Shown here piece after piece: positions 30,820-31,705 of a stretch of DNA of 31,705 bases. The stretch is from positions 1 through 31,705 of the forward strand of contig CAZLGO010000007.1 of assembly GCA_964559295.1 (NCBI GenBank). The letters run 5' to 3'. The notes beneath the pieces were generated by a model. That model did no database searches and was not told the origin of the DNA. It saw only the letters and a program-made list of their open reading frames with translations. The number at the start of each line of letters is the position of its first letter. Within the stretch, counting starts at the first letter, position 1. The DNA comes from CAZLGO01 sp964559295. GTDB taxonomy: Archaea; Methanobacteriota; Methanobacteria; Methanobacteriales; Methanobacteriaceae. A program made the position numbers and the translations under genes.

Positions 30820-31705
30820 TCGAACCTCTGGTTCAAGTGCCCTAGGTTCAGCGGCTACTATTGCAGTACCTTTTGCAACAACAGTCATAGGATCATCAGC
30901 AATCTCTGCTAAGACGTTTGTTTCCTCGTATATTCTCTCCTTTAGTCCTTTAATTTGGGATGTTCCTCCAACAAGGATGCTTTTCTTGTAGATACCAGCT
31001 ATAAGTTCAGGAGAAATTCTTTCTAATATACGATTTAGCGCCTCAACAACCTCTTTTATTATAGGTTCTGCAGCATCTGCCACTAAATTTGAATCGATCT
31101 CAATTTCCTTTGGTTTATTTGTATTCATACATTTTCCAATGACTGTGGTTTTTTCAGGCTCTAAATCCGCCTTTGAATGTACCATTCCCACCTTTATTTT
31201 GGCTTTCTCAGCCTCATGAAGTCCTATTTCAACCTCATATCTTTCTTTTATTATTTTGACAAGATTTTCATCGATATCGTCTCCACCATGTCTTATGGTT
31301 TCAATATCTGTGATGCCACCAAGGGATATAACCACAATGTCACTTGATCCCGCACCTATGTCAATCACCATGTTACCGGATGCTTCTGCAATTGGTAAAC
31401 CTGCACCTATGGCAGCTGCAAGCCCCTCGCTTATGACAAGCACGTAATTAGCACCTGCTTTTCTACCTATTTCCTCAACAGCGTTTTTTTCAACCTCTGA
31501 TGCATCTCCAGGAATTCCTATGACTATTCTTCCTATGCTATCCAAAGAACCTCCAGTTCCCTTTTCTAATGCATGCATGAGAAGTGCTTCTGCTTGAGCA
31601 ATACTTTCTATAACTCCCTTTCGTAGAGGTCTTACAGCTACAATGTCTTCTGGAGTTCTTCCAAGCATGGCCTTTGCCTCATTGCCAACTGCAAGTACAA
31701 AAGAG
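30802..31705 (-). CDS. MreB-like actin-family ATPase (5' end outside window)
   Basis: About 300 residues visible; the frame stays open to the window edge (reading SFVLAVGNEAKAM before the first internal ATG at 31668), so the N-terminal phosphate-1 motif is missing. Present are MLGRTPEDIVAVRPLRKGVI (typical of MreB), IGIPGDASEVEKNAVEE, ISEGLAAAIGAGLPI, the phosphate-2 motif NMVIDIGAGSSDIVVISLGG, HGGDDIDENL, and the adenosine motif SILVGGTSQIKGL. MreB polymers guide wall synthesis in bacteria; homologues occur in pseudomurein methanogens. A DnaK-like protein is less likely, because there is no substrate-binding domain: the gene ends right after the actin fold (VRLKAMK). It is upstream of rnhB on the same strand. 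Confidence 0.88.
   Translation of the reverse strand, partial: SFVLAVGNEAKAMLGRTPEDIVAVRPLRKGVIESIAQAEALLMHALEKGTGGSLDSIGRIVIGIPGDASEVEKNAVEEIGRKAGANYVLVISEGLAAAIGAGLPIAEASGNMVIDIGAGSSDIVVISLGGITDIETIRHGGDDIDENLVKIIKERYEVEIGLHEAEKAKIKVGMVHSKADLEPEKTTVIGKCMNTNKPKEIEIDSNLVADAAEPIIKEVVEALNRILERISPELIAGIYKKSILVGGTSQIKGLKERIYEETNVLAEIADDPMTVVAKGTAIVAAEPRALEPEVRLKAMK

Overview
The window is a stretch of an archaeal, AT-rich genome from a methanogen. The evidence is a two-domain ABC ATPase of the methyl-CoM reductase (MCR) component A2 type, a methanogenesis-marker-9-like Cys protein, CofD and CofE (coenzyme F420), GTP cyclohydrolase III and the archaeal riboflavin-pathway reductase, archaeal IMP cyclohydrolase PurO, pantoate kinase, pelota and archaeal-type HemA. 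MraY-like, MurG-like and MreB-like genes, together with DUF4013- and DUF5518-type membrane proteins, point to a pseudomurein-walled Methanobacteriales-like lineage. That placement is an inference. A run of ten Ns at 24909-24918 shows that this is a scaffold.

Layout. Positions 1-5642 (minus strand) form a compact run read right to left: nucleoside phosphorylase, pelota, a radical SAM protein carrying several iron-sulfur domains, MraY-like, MurG-like, and a SpoIIM-like membrane protein cut by the window edge. Positions 5653-6866 (plus) hold a DUF1989-like protein and the riboflavin-pathway reductase. Positions 6863-10025 (minus) hold a tiny two-helix membrane protein, a BioY-DUF1284 pair, and a PHP phosphoesterase-SagB nitroreductase-small membrane protein operon whose last gene is frameshifted. 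Positions 10091-16220 carry pantoate kinase, a TPR protein (minus), GatA, a DUF5518 protein with a strong ribosome binding site, an endonuclease-IV-like protein and an AAA ATPase. Positions 16229-18124 (minus) hold a flavin split-barrel protein and a SPASM radical SAM protein.

The 1-kb stretch 18125-19172 looks empty but holds two decayed genes: a partial copy of the neighbouring split-barrel gene, and a DUF4013 membrane-protein gene broken by many frameshifts. PolX follows at 19173-20876 (plus). Positions 20900-24905 are a tight minus-strand operon: A2 ATPase, marker-9-like protein, precorrin-2 dehydrogenase, HemA. It links tetrapyrrole (siroheme and F430) synthesis to activation of MCR, the F430 enzyme. 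After the N gap a minus-strand series runs from the right edge: MreB-like (partial), RNase HII, ExbB-like, ExbD-like, PurO, CofE, CofD, GTP cyclohydrolase III, and a Dus-like TIM barrel.

No rRNA, tRNA, CRISPR array, intact mobile element or phage gene was recognised. Besides the two decayed genes, the least expected features are a palindromic element (TTTTGATCAACCTTT-N-TTAAAGGTTG type) recurring at gene junctions, a 19-bp exact direct repeat spanning the mreB-like/rnhB junction, and the Fe-S/2Fe-2S/radical SAM fusion next to the cell-wall-type genes.
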